From the NCBI RefSeq assembly GCF_003287285.1, contig NZ_QMIG01000003.1:310001-374000 (forward strand): a stretch of DNA of 64,000 nucleotides, read 5' to 3'. A model generated the notes under the pieces. It searched no databases, was not told where the DNA came from, and worked only from the letters and a program-made list of their open reading frames with translations. Positions 46,365 to 53,550 of this stretch are shown piece after piece. A program made the position numbers and the translations under genes. Every line of letters starts with the position of its first letter. Positions within the stretch are counted from its first letter, which is position 1. The DNA comes from Phytoactinopolyspora halophila. Lineage in GTDB: Bacteria; Actinomycetota; Actinomycetes; Jiangellales; Jiangellaceae.

Positions 46365-46724
46365 CTATGCGAGCGGGTTGATCCACGTCAGCTCGGGGAA
46401 CCGGCCGAAATCCGGATCGTTGGAGTACACCTCCCCCTGCTGCTCGATCGCGTATGCCGCCAGCTGGACACCCGTGGTCAGGTTGCCGGCCGTTCCCATG
46501 CTCTCCACCAGCCGCAACGCTATGTCCAGGTGCTTGACTCCAGGAACGAGGAATTCGACAGTTGGCTGCGCCAGCCAGTCCTGGACGTATCCGACCGCAT
46601 GTCGAAAATGATCACGGCGACCACCCGGCTGGTCCATGATCGCCTCGTCTTCCAGCTCGTCGGCGAGCCTGTTGAAACCTGCCAGATCGAATCCTGGTCG
46701 CGCGGCGGACTCGTGAGGTGTCAT
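46365..46724 (-). pseudogene. VapC-type PIN toxin remnant lacking its N-terminal catalytic part
   Basis: The C-terminal 75 residues are VapC-like: DWLAQPTVEFLVPGVKHLD, GNLTTGVQLAAYAIEQQG, YSNDPDFGRFPELTW and NPL. The N-terminal 45 residues instead resemble the end of an antitoxin (FNRLADELEDEAI). The first two catalytic acids of the PIN domain are missing, and the usual D-A-x-L-A-A is G-V-Q-L-A-A. This looks like an antitoxin-toxin pair fused by deletion of the middle. It lies 18 bases after the adenosine-deaminase gene on the same strand. Confidence 0.6.
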
Positions 46725-46742
46725 CCGATACGGATCACCGGT

Positions 46743-47708
46743 TCAGATCTGCCCGAAAGCCGCGGCGCGGGCGTGGTGCTGGCAACGGTCCTCGTGCTCG
46801 GAGGTCCAGCCGAACTGCCCGGCAAGAACCTGGAATTCCCGTTCGAGCGTCGTCTGCGATGTCGTCCGCGCGTCCGTGGAGATGGTCACCGCGAAGCCAT
46901 CGGCCAGCAGGCGGTCCGCCGGATGGTCAGCCAGGCTCGCGACCGCGCCCGTCTGGACATTGCTCACCGGGCACATCTCCAGCGACACCCCGTCGGAGCG
47001 CAACCGGTCCAGCAGCGCCCGCTCCTGCACCGCCCGCACGCCATGACCGATCCGGGCAGCGCCGAGCACATCCAGCGCTTCCCACACGCTCGCCGGTCCG
47101 GCCGCCTCGCCCGCATGGATGGTCACGCCCAGCCCACCCGCGTGCGCGGCGGCGAACGCCTCCCGGTGCGGCTGCCCGGAGTGGCTCTCGTCACCGGCAA
47201 GATCCACGCCGGACACGACATCTCGATGCCGCAACGCGGTGTCCACCACGCGCTCGCTGATGTCCGGCGATTGGTGGCGCAGGCAGCACAGCAGGAGTCC
47301 CGTCCGGACACCCGCACCCGCATCCGCACCAGCACCGGTCTCGGCGCGCCCGGCCGCCAGGCCCGCCACCACGGCGTCGACGGCCTCGTCCATGCTCATG
47401 CCGTGCCGCCCGTGTAGCTGGGGAGCGAACCGGACTTCCCCGTAGCCGACTCCGTCGGCGTGCCAGTCGTGCACCAGCTCGCGCGCCGCACGATGCAGGG
47501 CATCGGGCGTTTGCAGGACGTCCAGAACCGGCTCGATGTAGCCGAGATAGGTCGTCAGGGAACCGCATTCGGCTGGCGCCACCACGAGTTCGTCCACCGG
47601 GCGAGCAAGCGGCGTACCTTGCTGGGCGGCGAGCTCGGCCACGGTGCCCGGCCGAACCGAGCCGTCGAGATGGCAGTGCAGCTCCACACGGTCGTTCCGA
47701 TCTTTCAT
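46743..47708 (-). CDS. Adenosine deaminase family protein
   Basis: 321 residues. Zinc and catalytic motifs are HCHLDGS, TIHAGE (catalytic Glu), ARIGHG, and Asp in TISTDARTTSQTT. The second Asp of the usual TDDP pair is Ala. Actinobacterial relatives often have TDNR here, so activity may be kept with changed substrate contacts. The ATG overlaps the nucleoside-hydrolase stop by four bases, so the two enzymes are coupled for purine nucleoside salvage: deamination to inosine and cleavage to base plus ribose. Confidence 0.85.
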   Translation of the reverse strand: MKDRNDRVELHCHLDGSVRPGTVAELAAQQGTPLARPVDELVVAPAECGSLTTYLGYIEPVLDVLQTPDALHRAARELVHDWHADGVGYGEVRFAPQLHGRHGMSMDEAVDAVVAGLAAGRAETGAGADAGAGVRTGLLLCCLRHQSPDISERVVDTALRHRDVVSGVDLAGDESHSGQPHREAFAAAHAGGLGVTIHAGEAAGPASVWEALDVLGAARIGHGVRAVQERALLDRLRSDGVSLEMCPVSNVQTGAVASLADHPADRLLADGFAVTISTDARTTSQTTLEREFQVLAGQFGWTSEHEDRCQHHARAAAFGQI

Positions 47709-48655
47709 GGTGCGTCCTCCACGCGCTTGGCCAGGGTGTCGAACAGGAGTTCCTTGAAACCCTTCCCGTCCACCCGGCGAATCAGGGTCACGTTCGCCGC
47801 CGGGGCGTCCAGGCGCCGGTCCGGCGCGGTCTGGCCACGGGCCTCGTCACCGAGGGCGACTCGCACGTGGGCCGGCTCGGTCTCGATGACCAGATCGGGC
47901 CGCAGCACCCCGGCCATCGCCACCGGGTCCGGCAGGTCGTAGCCGTCCAGCCCGGTCACCGTCGCCGCCCATTCCGCAACTTTGCGGTTGATGCGCTGGG
48001 TGAACTTGGCGAGCGGGGTGTCCAGCTCACGCAGCGCGTGCTGATCGTCGGGAGTCATCACGGCGTCTCGCCGCGACACGTCCCAGCCGATCCAGGTGAC
48101 CAGCTCCGGAGCTGCCGCCTCCGCCACGACGTGCGCGGCTTCCGGATCGGCCCAGGCGTTGAACTCCGCTGTGGCGCTCATGTTCCCCACCGCATCCGGC
48201 GCTCCGATCATGCAATACACGTGCCGGAACCTGGTCAGCAACGCACGATCCCGGAGCACGGCGGCCGCCAAGTTGGTCAGCGGCCCCAGGGTCACCAGCG
48301 TCAGCTCGCCGGGCCGGGACCGCGCCCGGTCGAGCAGGACGTCGATCGCGTGCCCGGGGCGGGCAGACCCGGCCGGCTCGGGCAACCCCAGATCACCCAT
48401 GCCGTCGTCACCGTGGACGGCGGTGGCCGTGTGCAAGGGCCGCACGATCGGACGCTCGCAGCCCTGATAGACGGGCACCTGTCCCCGACCTGCGAGCTCC
48501 AGCGTCAGCAGGGCGTTTCTGGTGGCCAGGGGCACGGGGACGTTTCCGGCGACGGTGGTCACCGCGGTCAGCTCGGTGTCCTCATTGAGGGCTGCGAGCA
48601 GGAGGGCGACCGCGTCGTCGGATCCGGTATCGGTGTCCACGAGGAGCTCAAGCAT
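47705..48655 (-). CDS. Inosine-uridine-type nucleoside hydrolase
   Basis: 316 residues. The calcium/ribose site is LLVDTDTGSDDAVALLLAA (family DTDxGxDDA). Other blocks are VTTVAGNVPVPLATRNAL, LVTLGPLTNLAAAV and EFNAWADPEAAHVV, and the catalytic-site Asp is in YDLPDPVAMAGVL, where the common D(P/A) form replaces HD. The frame is open to 48721, but ATG 48655 matches the family N-terminus and has a GGGATGGCGG upstream. Confidence 0.88.
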   Translation of the reverse strand: MLELLVDTDTGSDDAVALLLAALNEDTELTAVTTVAGNVPVPLATRNALLTLELAGRGQVPVYQGCERPIVRPLHTATAVHGDDGMGDLGLPEPAGSARPGHAIDVLLDRARSRPGELTLVTLGPLTNLAAAVLRDRALLTRFRHVYCMIGAPDAVGNMSATAEFNAWADPEAAHVVAEAAAPELVTWIGWDVSRRDAVMTPDDQHALRELDTPLAKFTQRINRKVAEWAATVTGLDGYDLPDPVAMAGVLRPDLVIETEPAHVRVALGDEARGQTAPDRRLDAPAANVTLIRRVDGKGFKELLFDTLAKRVEDAP

Positions 48656-48701
48656 CCGCCATCCCTGAATTCGCCCGGCACGGTTGTCCGAACACGGCTT
48701 A

Positions 48702-48715
48702 TCTAAACGATTAGA
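48702..48715. promoter_or_regulatory. LacI-type operator between nucleoside and LacI genes
   Basis: TCTAAACGATTAGA has TCTAA/TTAGA half-sites around a central CG, the LacI-family format. It sits between divergent starts (48655 minus, 48772 plus), so it can control both the nucleoside operon and the regulator itself. Confidence 0.65.
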
Positions 48716-48771
48716 CTCCACTCTCGAATGCGATGATCTGATCTGTCAAGCTGATGAAGAGGGAGGTGTCC

Positions 48772-49764
48772 ATGGCGATCACGATGGTCGATGTCGCCCG
48801 GCGAGCGGGCACGTCCACGGCCGTGGTGAGCTACGTCTTCAACGACGGCCCGCGTCCGGTGGCAGCGCACACCCGCCAGCGGGTCCTGGCTGCCGCCGAC
48901 GAACTCGGCTACCGGCCCAACCGCATGGCCGCCGCCTTGCGCTCGGGCTCCTCCGGACTTATCGGCCTCGTCTTGCCCGACACCGTGAACCCGTACTTCG
49001 CCACGCTCGGCCGGCACCTCGAAACGGCCCTCGACACCGCCGGCAAGCTGACCGTCCTCGCGAACGCCGGATACGACGCCCAGCGGCAGGCAGCCGTGCT
49101 CGATCGCCTTCTCGCGTCCCAGGTCGACGGCTTGATCATCGTCTCGGCAGACGGTGCGGCCGACCCCGCCATCGCCGCCGAGCAGGCCGGCACCCCGCTG
49201 GTCGCCGTCCACCACCGCCCGGAGGGCTCGACGGCGCCGCTCGTCGCGGCGGACAACGACACCGCGGTGACATCGGCTGTCGCACACTTGCACGATCAGC
49301 ACGGTCACGAGCGCGTGGACTTCCTCGCCGGGCTCGCCGACGACGGCCCGGTGTCCGCACGGCTCGCGGCGTGGCGAAAATCCGCGACCGGTGAGGTGTT
49401 GCGCTGCGCCTACAGCCGCGAGGCCGCCGCCGAGCTGACCAGCCAGCTCGCCTCCGAGTCGCGGCTTCCCCGCGCCCTGCTAGCCGCGACCGATGTGCAG
49501 GCCTTCGGCGTGCTCGCCGCGGCAGGCGGCCTCGGCATCCACGTTCCCGACGACCTCGCGCTCATCAGCTGCGACGGAAGCGCCGAGGCAGCATTCACCG
49601 TTCCCTCCCTCGCCGCCGCGCAGCAGCCGTTCGACGAGATCGCCAGGCGCGCCGTGAACCAGCTACTCGGCCAGCCACTGCCCGACGCCCCCGCGCGGGC
49701 ACGCCTCGTTCCCCGCCGCAGCTGCGGCTGCCCGCAGCCGCCGTTGATCACCGGCACCGGCTGA
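48772..49764 (+). CDS. LacI-family regulator of nucleoside catabolism
   Basis: 330 residues. The HTH is ITMVDVARRAGTSTAVVSYVFNDG with hinge YRPNRMAAALRSG. The effector domain has GLIGLVLPDTVNPYFATLG, VDGLIIVSADG and LALISCDGSAEAAF. ATG 48772 follows GAGGGAGG; a more distant ATG at 48754 overlaps that site. The protein ends with an unusual RRSCGCP, as in many family members. Its divergent neighbours suggest a nucleoside, purine or ribose as effector. Confidence 0.88.
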   Translation: MAITMVDVARRAGTSTAVVSYVFNDGPRPVAAHTRQRVLAAADELGYRPNRMAAALRSGSSGLIGLVLPDTVNPYFATLGRHLETALDTAGKLTVLANAGYDAQRQAAVLDRLLASQVDGLIIVSADGAADPAIAAEQAGTPLVAVHHRPEGSTAPLVAADNDTAVTSAVAHLHDQHGHERVDFLAGLADDGPVSARLAAWRKSATGEVLRCAYSREAAAELTSQLASESRLPRALLAATDVQAFGVLAAAGGLGIHVPDDLALISCDGSAEAAFTVPSLAAAQQPFDEIARRAVNQLLGQPLPDAPARARLVPRRSCGCPQPPLITGTG

Positions 49765-49842
49765 GTGATCCCCGCACCTCGCGTGCGCAGAACGGGCCGC
49801 TATGACGACCGTTTCTCCCCGCACCCTGGCTTCCGGCCGCCA

Positions 49843-50226
49843 TCAGGCCACCGGGATGGCGCTGGTGGTCATCAGCTCGTACCCCTCCTGGGCATCGAGG
49901 CGGGAGTACTGCACGGTGACGGGGACCGAGCTGCGAATCCGGCACGCGTACGGAACGTCGGCCGGCAACGCCACACCGATCATTTCCGCCTGGTCGGAGC
50001 GCAGATGGATGTTGCGCCGGGCCGGCACCCGCACGTCGGTGGAGATCGGCTCCCGGTCGGCGAAATAGAACGTGAGGCCCACCTGCGCCTCCGTACCTGA
50101 CACGTTCAGGACACAGAACGCCTCGTGACTCGGCGTATCCCCCACCGATGTCCCGGGAAGGAAACAGTCCGGTACGTGCCAGACACGGTGCCCTTCAGCC
50201 GCCAGCTCGGTGGTTTCGTCGTTCAT
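49843..50226 (-). CDS. ASRT-family (sensory rhodopsin transducer-like) protein
   Basis: 127 residues. PDCFLPGTSVGDTPSHEAFC, LTFYFADREPISTDVRVPAR, HLRSDQ and VTVQYSRLDAQEGYELMTT match the wording of the Anabaena sensory rhodopsin transducer family. Most members occur without any rhodopsin, next to sugar-catabolism genes, and have been proposed to bind carbohydrates. There is no rhodopsin gene here. ATG 50226 follows GAGGAGG. Its upstream side borders hairpin C1 and a decayed dehydrogenase gene that may once have been its functional partner. Confidence 0.8.
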   Translation of the reverse strand: MNDETTELAAEGHRVWHVPDCFLPGTSVGDTPSHEAFCVLNVSGTEAQVGLTFYFADREPISTDVRVPARRNIHLRSDQAEMIGVALPADVPYACRIRSSVPVTVQYSRLDAQEGYELMTTSAIPVA

Positions 50227-50279
50227 CGCGCCTCCTCGCCGGGCATTGCCTTGCGGCCCATGTCGCAGCCCACGTCGCT

Positions 50280-50342
50280 CTCCCGCTGATCATGAACACT
50301 AGTAAACCTATGTAGTCGCTTAGTGTTCATGATCAGCGGGAG
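50280..50342. repeat. Dispersed hairpin family C, copy C1
   Basis: Perfect 22-base arms (50280-50301 and 50321-50342, outer end CTCCCGCTGATCATGAACAC) with a 19-base loop GTAAACCTATGTAGTCGCT. The loop matches the reverse complement of the loop in copy C2 (58642), so the two are opposite-orientation copies of one element rather than chance palindromes. Confidence 0.9.
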
Positions 50343-51135
50343 ATGGAGATGGGGGTGGGCGTGGGCGGACCGAACGACGAGAGGAGCACGCGCAACGAAT
50401 ACGCCAGAGGCAGCCGCCAGCGCACCGCATCGCGTCGGGTTCATCGGCCTGGGCACGATGGGCCGTCCGATGGCCCGGAAGCTACTCGCCGGCGGGAACC
50501 ACCTCACGGTCTGCGCGACGTCGACCCGTCGGCCGTCGACGGCTTGCGGGCCACAGGGGCTCACTCTGCCGATCCACGGGGCGCTGCCGAGGCCAGCGAC
50601 GTGGTCGTCTGCATGCTCACCCATCCCGACGTGGTCCGCAAGGCCATCCTCGGTGCCGGGCGAACTGACGATTCTTGCGGGTGGAGACGCCGATGCCATC
50701 AGCCGAGCCGGTAATGCGCTGCCTCGGCAGCGAGCTGCATCGCTGCGGTCCGCTCGGCTCCGGTCAGGTGATCAAACTCGCCAACAACCTCGTGTCCTGT
50801 GCCAACATCGCCGTGCTCGCGGAAGCTTACGCGCTGACCCGCCGGGCCGGGGCGAACGCGGACGTCCTGGTCGACGTCATGCCGCACACCTCGGCCGACA
50901 GTTGGCAACTGCGCCACACCCTGATCGGCAAGGTGCTGCAGGGTGACCTCCCCCCATGTTCAAGCTGGGGCTCGCGGCCAAGGACATGCGCCTGCTCGAC
51001 GAGCTGGCCGGAGAGCTGGCCGCACCGTTCGGCCGCGGACGTGAGGTCTTGAGCTGGTACGAGCAAGCCGAAGAGCGCGGCATGGCCGAGCAGGATTGGG
51101 GCGCCGTCGCCCTGGTCGACGAGCCCAACTGGTGA
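50343..51135 (+). pseudogene. Decayed 3-hydroxyisobutyrate-dehydrogenase-family gene
   Basis: Family pieces appear in order but in different frames. First is the cofactor site RVGFIGLGTMGRPMARKLLAGG, then SDVVVCMLTHPDVVRKAILG, GELTILAGGDADAISRA, SGQVIKLANNLVSCANIAVL with the catalytic Lys, and MFKLGLAAKDMRLLDELAGE to the end near 51135. At least four frame changes are needed. The stretch between ILG and GELTIL, normally about 50 residues with the ST..P segment, is missing. It cannot make a working enzyme. Hairpin C1 touches its 5' end. Confidence 0.85.
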
Positions 51136-51223
51136 TCCACCGCACGCAGGGCACACGGCCCGGACGTCGTGGCCGCTGACCCGTCGTCGACACAATGGCA
51201 GGATATTGACGACATAAGGCGTT

Positions 51224-51240
51224 ACTGCCACTTTGGCAGT
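51224..51240. promoter_or_regulatory. Small perfect inverted repeat
   Basis: ACTGCCA-CTT-TGGCAGT, seven-base arms with a three-base centre. It lies in an AT-richer gap 27 bases before a small possible membrane-protein frame. It could be an operator or a small hairpin; nothing else supports either. Confidence 0.35.
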
Positions 51241-51266
51241 ACGTTAATGGTAGAAGACTTTCTGCC

Positions 51267-51563
51267 ATGTTCGTACTCATCGTCACGGCGGCCATTGCCG
51301 CCACCACGGCAGCTCTCGCCAGCGCCATCCTGCTGACAATCTCATCCATCCGTCATCACAGCAGGTCAGCAGCCACACGGCCCCCGGCAACACCCCGCCC
51401 ACCAACATCCCACGAGACGGAGTTACCCCACGCGATAGCCCGGCACTCCGGCCGCCACGGCAGCCGCGGCGGAATCCACGCGAAGGCCCTGTTCACCTCT
51501 CCGTGGTGGCCAAACGACCCCTCCAGCTCTGGGCAGTCAGCTCCCACGAAGATCATCAGCTAG
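51267..51563 (+). CDS. Possible small membrane protein, unrecognised
   Basis: 98 residues. The first 27 form one hydrophobic helix (VLIVTAAIAATTAALASAIL) and the rest is polar and Pro/Ser/His-rich. It lacks a clear ribosome site and I recognise no family. It lies in a region with two decayed genes, so it may be a chance frame. I list it because the N-terminal helix is well formed and the upstream DNA is AT-rich like a promoter. Confidence 0.3.
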   Translation: MFVLIVTAAIAATTAALASAILLTISSIRHHSRSAATRPPATPRPPTSHETELPHAIARHSGRHGSRGGIHAKALFTSPWWPNDPSSSGQSAPTKIIS

Positions 51564-51609
51564 GACGCGACGTGGCCGCGTGGCGTGTTCCTCGACGTGG
51601 CGAACGCCG

Positions 51610-51683
51610 GGCACTTCGACACCCAGGCATGCGCTAACTCCCGATTTTCGCCGCTTTTTCGCACGTCTGGGGGTCGAAGTGCC
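51610..51683. repeat. Dispersed hairpin family B, copy B2
   Basis: Arms 51610-51632 and 51661-51683 match at 20 of 23 positions (outer GGCACTTCGAC). The loop contains CCCGATTTTCGCCGCTTT, almost the same as in copy B3. It lies 182 bases beyond the mercuric-reductase stop. Confidence 0.8.
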
Positions 51684-51865
51684 GCCATACGCTGACGTTG
51701 GAGATCGAATGGGCCTACGGGCTCGACCTCATGACCCGCCACACGGCCCGTCGTGGTCGACCTCCACGGTCACGACGTGGCCGGTATCCGGCTCAGCCGC
51801 GGTGATCGCCACGGCGCTTGTTCAACTCCAGATCCGGCATCTCCATCATCGACACCTCCGGCACG

Positions 51866-53347
51866 TCAGGCGGCACAGCAGGACAGCGTGGCGACGTCGC
51901 GGCCGAAGGTCTGCGCGGCCAATTTCAGACCTTCGGCCATGGTCAGATACGGCGCCCACGTGTCCGCCAGATCGGACGTGGTCAGCCCGAACTTGATCGC
52001 ATAGACCGCAGCCTGGATCACCTCTCCCGCGCCGTCGGCCAGGATGTGCACCCCGAGCGCCCGGTCGGTGGCCACGTCCGCGACGATCTTCACCAGACCC
52101 CTGGTGTCCCGGTTCACCGCGGCACGTGGCACCGCCGACAGCGGCAGCACCGATGTCGTCACCTCGTATCCGGCCGCGATCGCAGCCCGCTCGGTCAGCC
52201 CGGCCGCCGCGACCTGCGGTGACGTGAAGATGACCCGCGGCAGTGCGGCCCAGTCCACACTCCGGGTGGGTCCGTTCAGAGCGTTCTCCGCCGCCAGCGT
52301 GCCCTGCTGGGCAGCGACGTAGACGAGCTGCGGCGAGGAGGTGACGTCCCCGGCAGCGAATACGTCCGCGTTGCTCGTCTGCAGGTGCTCGTCCACGATG
52401 ACCCCGCCGTCCTCGTCGAGCACCACCCCGGCGGCGTCGACGCCCAGGCCAGCCGTGTTGGCGCGACGTCCGGTACCGACCAGGATGTGGTCCACGGTGA
52501 CACGCTGCTCGCGCCCATCAACCGTCGCGACGACGACACGCTTGTCACCGTCGACCTCCACCCGGCCGATCATTGCTGGCGCGTGTACCTCTGCGCCCTG
52601 GTCACGCAGCACAGCGGCCAGGGCGTCGGAGATGTCCGGCTCCTCACACGGCGCGATCCGATCCGCCGTGTCGAAGAACGTCACCCGGGAACCTACGTGG
52701 GCGAAGAACTGGCCCAGCTCGAGACCGATCGCGTTCGCGCCGATGACGGCCAGCGATCCCGGAACCATGTCCAGATCGAGCGCCGTGGTCGAGGTCAGAT
52801 AGCCGGCCTCGTCGAGACCCGGAATCGGCGGCGCCACCGGTGTCGCGCCCGTGGCCACCAGATACTTGTCCGCCCGGATGACGCGTCCGTCGACGGCCAG
52901 CGCCTGCTGATCGATGAACGCGGCATCACCGCGCACTACGTCGAATCCATGCACGCCGATCAGATCTTCGTACTTCTCCGCCCGCAAGGCGGCGACCAGC
53001 TCGTCCTTCTGCGTGACCAGTTCCCGCAGTTCCACCGAGTCGACGCTGGTGCGCACTCCGGCGAATCCGTGCTGTGCGGCTTGGTGGTATATCTCGCCGG
53101 CCCGGATCAGCGCCTTCGACGGTACGCATCCCACGTTGACGCACGTGCCACCGATGGCCGATCGCTCCATCATGACCACCCGCGCACCCAGGTCACGGGC
53201 GCGGATCGCCGCGGCGAACGCGGCCGACCCGGACCCGATGATCGCCACATCGTAGCCGGTGACTCCACTCGCCCTGCTGGGCCTACTCGCCCCGGTGGCA
53301 GCGCCGGGCGTCCCCTGCCTACCGGTGAGATCGTTCACGTCGCTCAT
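51866..53347 (-). CDS. merA: Mercuric reductase
   Basis: 493 residues, pyridine nucleotide-disulfide oxidoreductase. FAD site is VAIIGSGSAAFAAAIRA and the redox-active disulfide GGTCVNVGCVPSK. A second nucleotide fold has SLAVIGANAIGLELGQFF. FAD contact is in ADVFAAGDVTSSPQ, and the C-terminal vicinal pair LSCCAA delivers Hg(II) to the active site. This pair separates MerA from lipoamide dehydrogenases. There is no N-terminal metal-binding HMA domain; about 35 Gly/Ala/Ser-rich residues precede the fold. No merR, merT or merP gene is nearby. ATG 53347 lies only a few bases after the predicted transcription start, implying a near-leaderless message. Confidence 0.92.
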   Translation of the reverse strand: MSDVNDLTGRQGTPGAATGASRPSRASGVTGYDVAIIGSGSAAFAAAIRARDLGARVVMMERSAIGGTCVNVGCVPSKALIRAGEIYHQAAQHGFAGVRTSVDSVELRELVTQKDELVAALRAEKYEDLIGVHGFDVVRGDAAFIDQQALAVDGRVIRADKYLVATGATPVAPPIPGLDEAGYLTSTTALDLDMVPGSLAVIGANAIGLELGQFFAHVGSRVTFFDTADRIAPCEEPDISDALAAVLRDQGAEVHAPAMIGRVEVDGDKRVVVATVDGREQRVTVDHILVGTGRRANTAGLGVDAAGVVLDEDGGVIVDEHLQTSNADVFAAGDVTSSPQLVYVAAQQGTLAAENALNGPTRSVDWAALPRVIFTSPQVAAAGLTERAAIAAGYEVTTSVLPLSAVPRAAVNRDTRGLVKIVADVATDRALGVHILADGAGEVIQAAVYAIKFGLTTSDLADTWAPYLTMAEGLKLAAQTFGRDVATLSCCAA

Positions 53348-53358
53348 CACGCTGACGA

Positions 53359-53389
53359 CGCTATGGTTTCCAGCACACTGGAACGTCAA
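53359..53389 (-). promoter_or_regulatory. MerR-type promoter of merA
   Basis: On the minus strand TTGACG (53389-53384) is followed by the perfect dyad TTCCAG-TGTG-CTGGAA (53383-53368), then ATAGCG/TAGCGT (from 53364). The -35 to -10 spacing is thus 19-20 bases. An overlong spacer with a central dyad is the hallmark of MerR-family activation by DNA distortion. No merR gene is in the window, so the regulator must act from elsewhere. Confidence 0.75.
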
Positions 53390-53437
53390 GCACGAGCGTC
53401 GAGTCGCCTGTGAGGCGAGCTGTGTGGCGGAGGAGTT

Positions 53438-53507
53438 GACCTCGACACCCAAACGTGCGCGAATCCCGGATTTTCGCCGCTTTCTCGCACGTCTGGGCAT
53501 CGAAGTC
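53438..53507. repeat. Dispersed hairpin family B, copy B3
   Basis: Arms of 22 bases (53438-53459 and 53486-53507) match at 18 positions. The loop contains TCCCGGATTTTCGCCGCTTT, close to that of B2. It lies between merA's promoter and the end of the MMPL gene (minus strand stop at 53551), so it can terminate the exporter message. Confidence 0.8.
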
Positions 53508-53550
53508 GATACCGGCCTAGCGGTTGACGGCCGTCTCGCGCGATGTCGGC

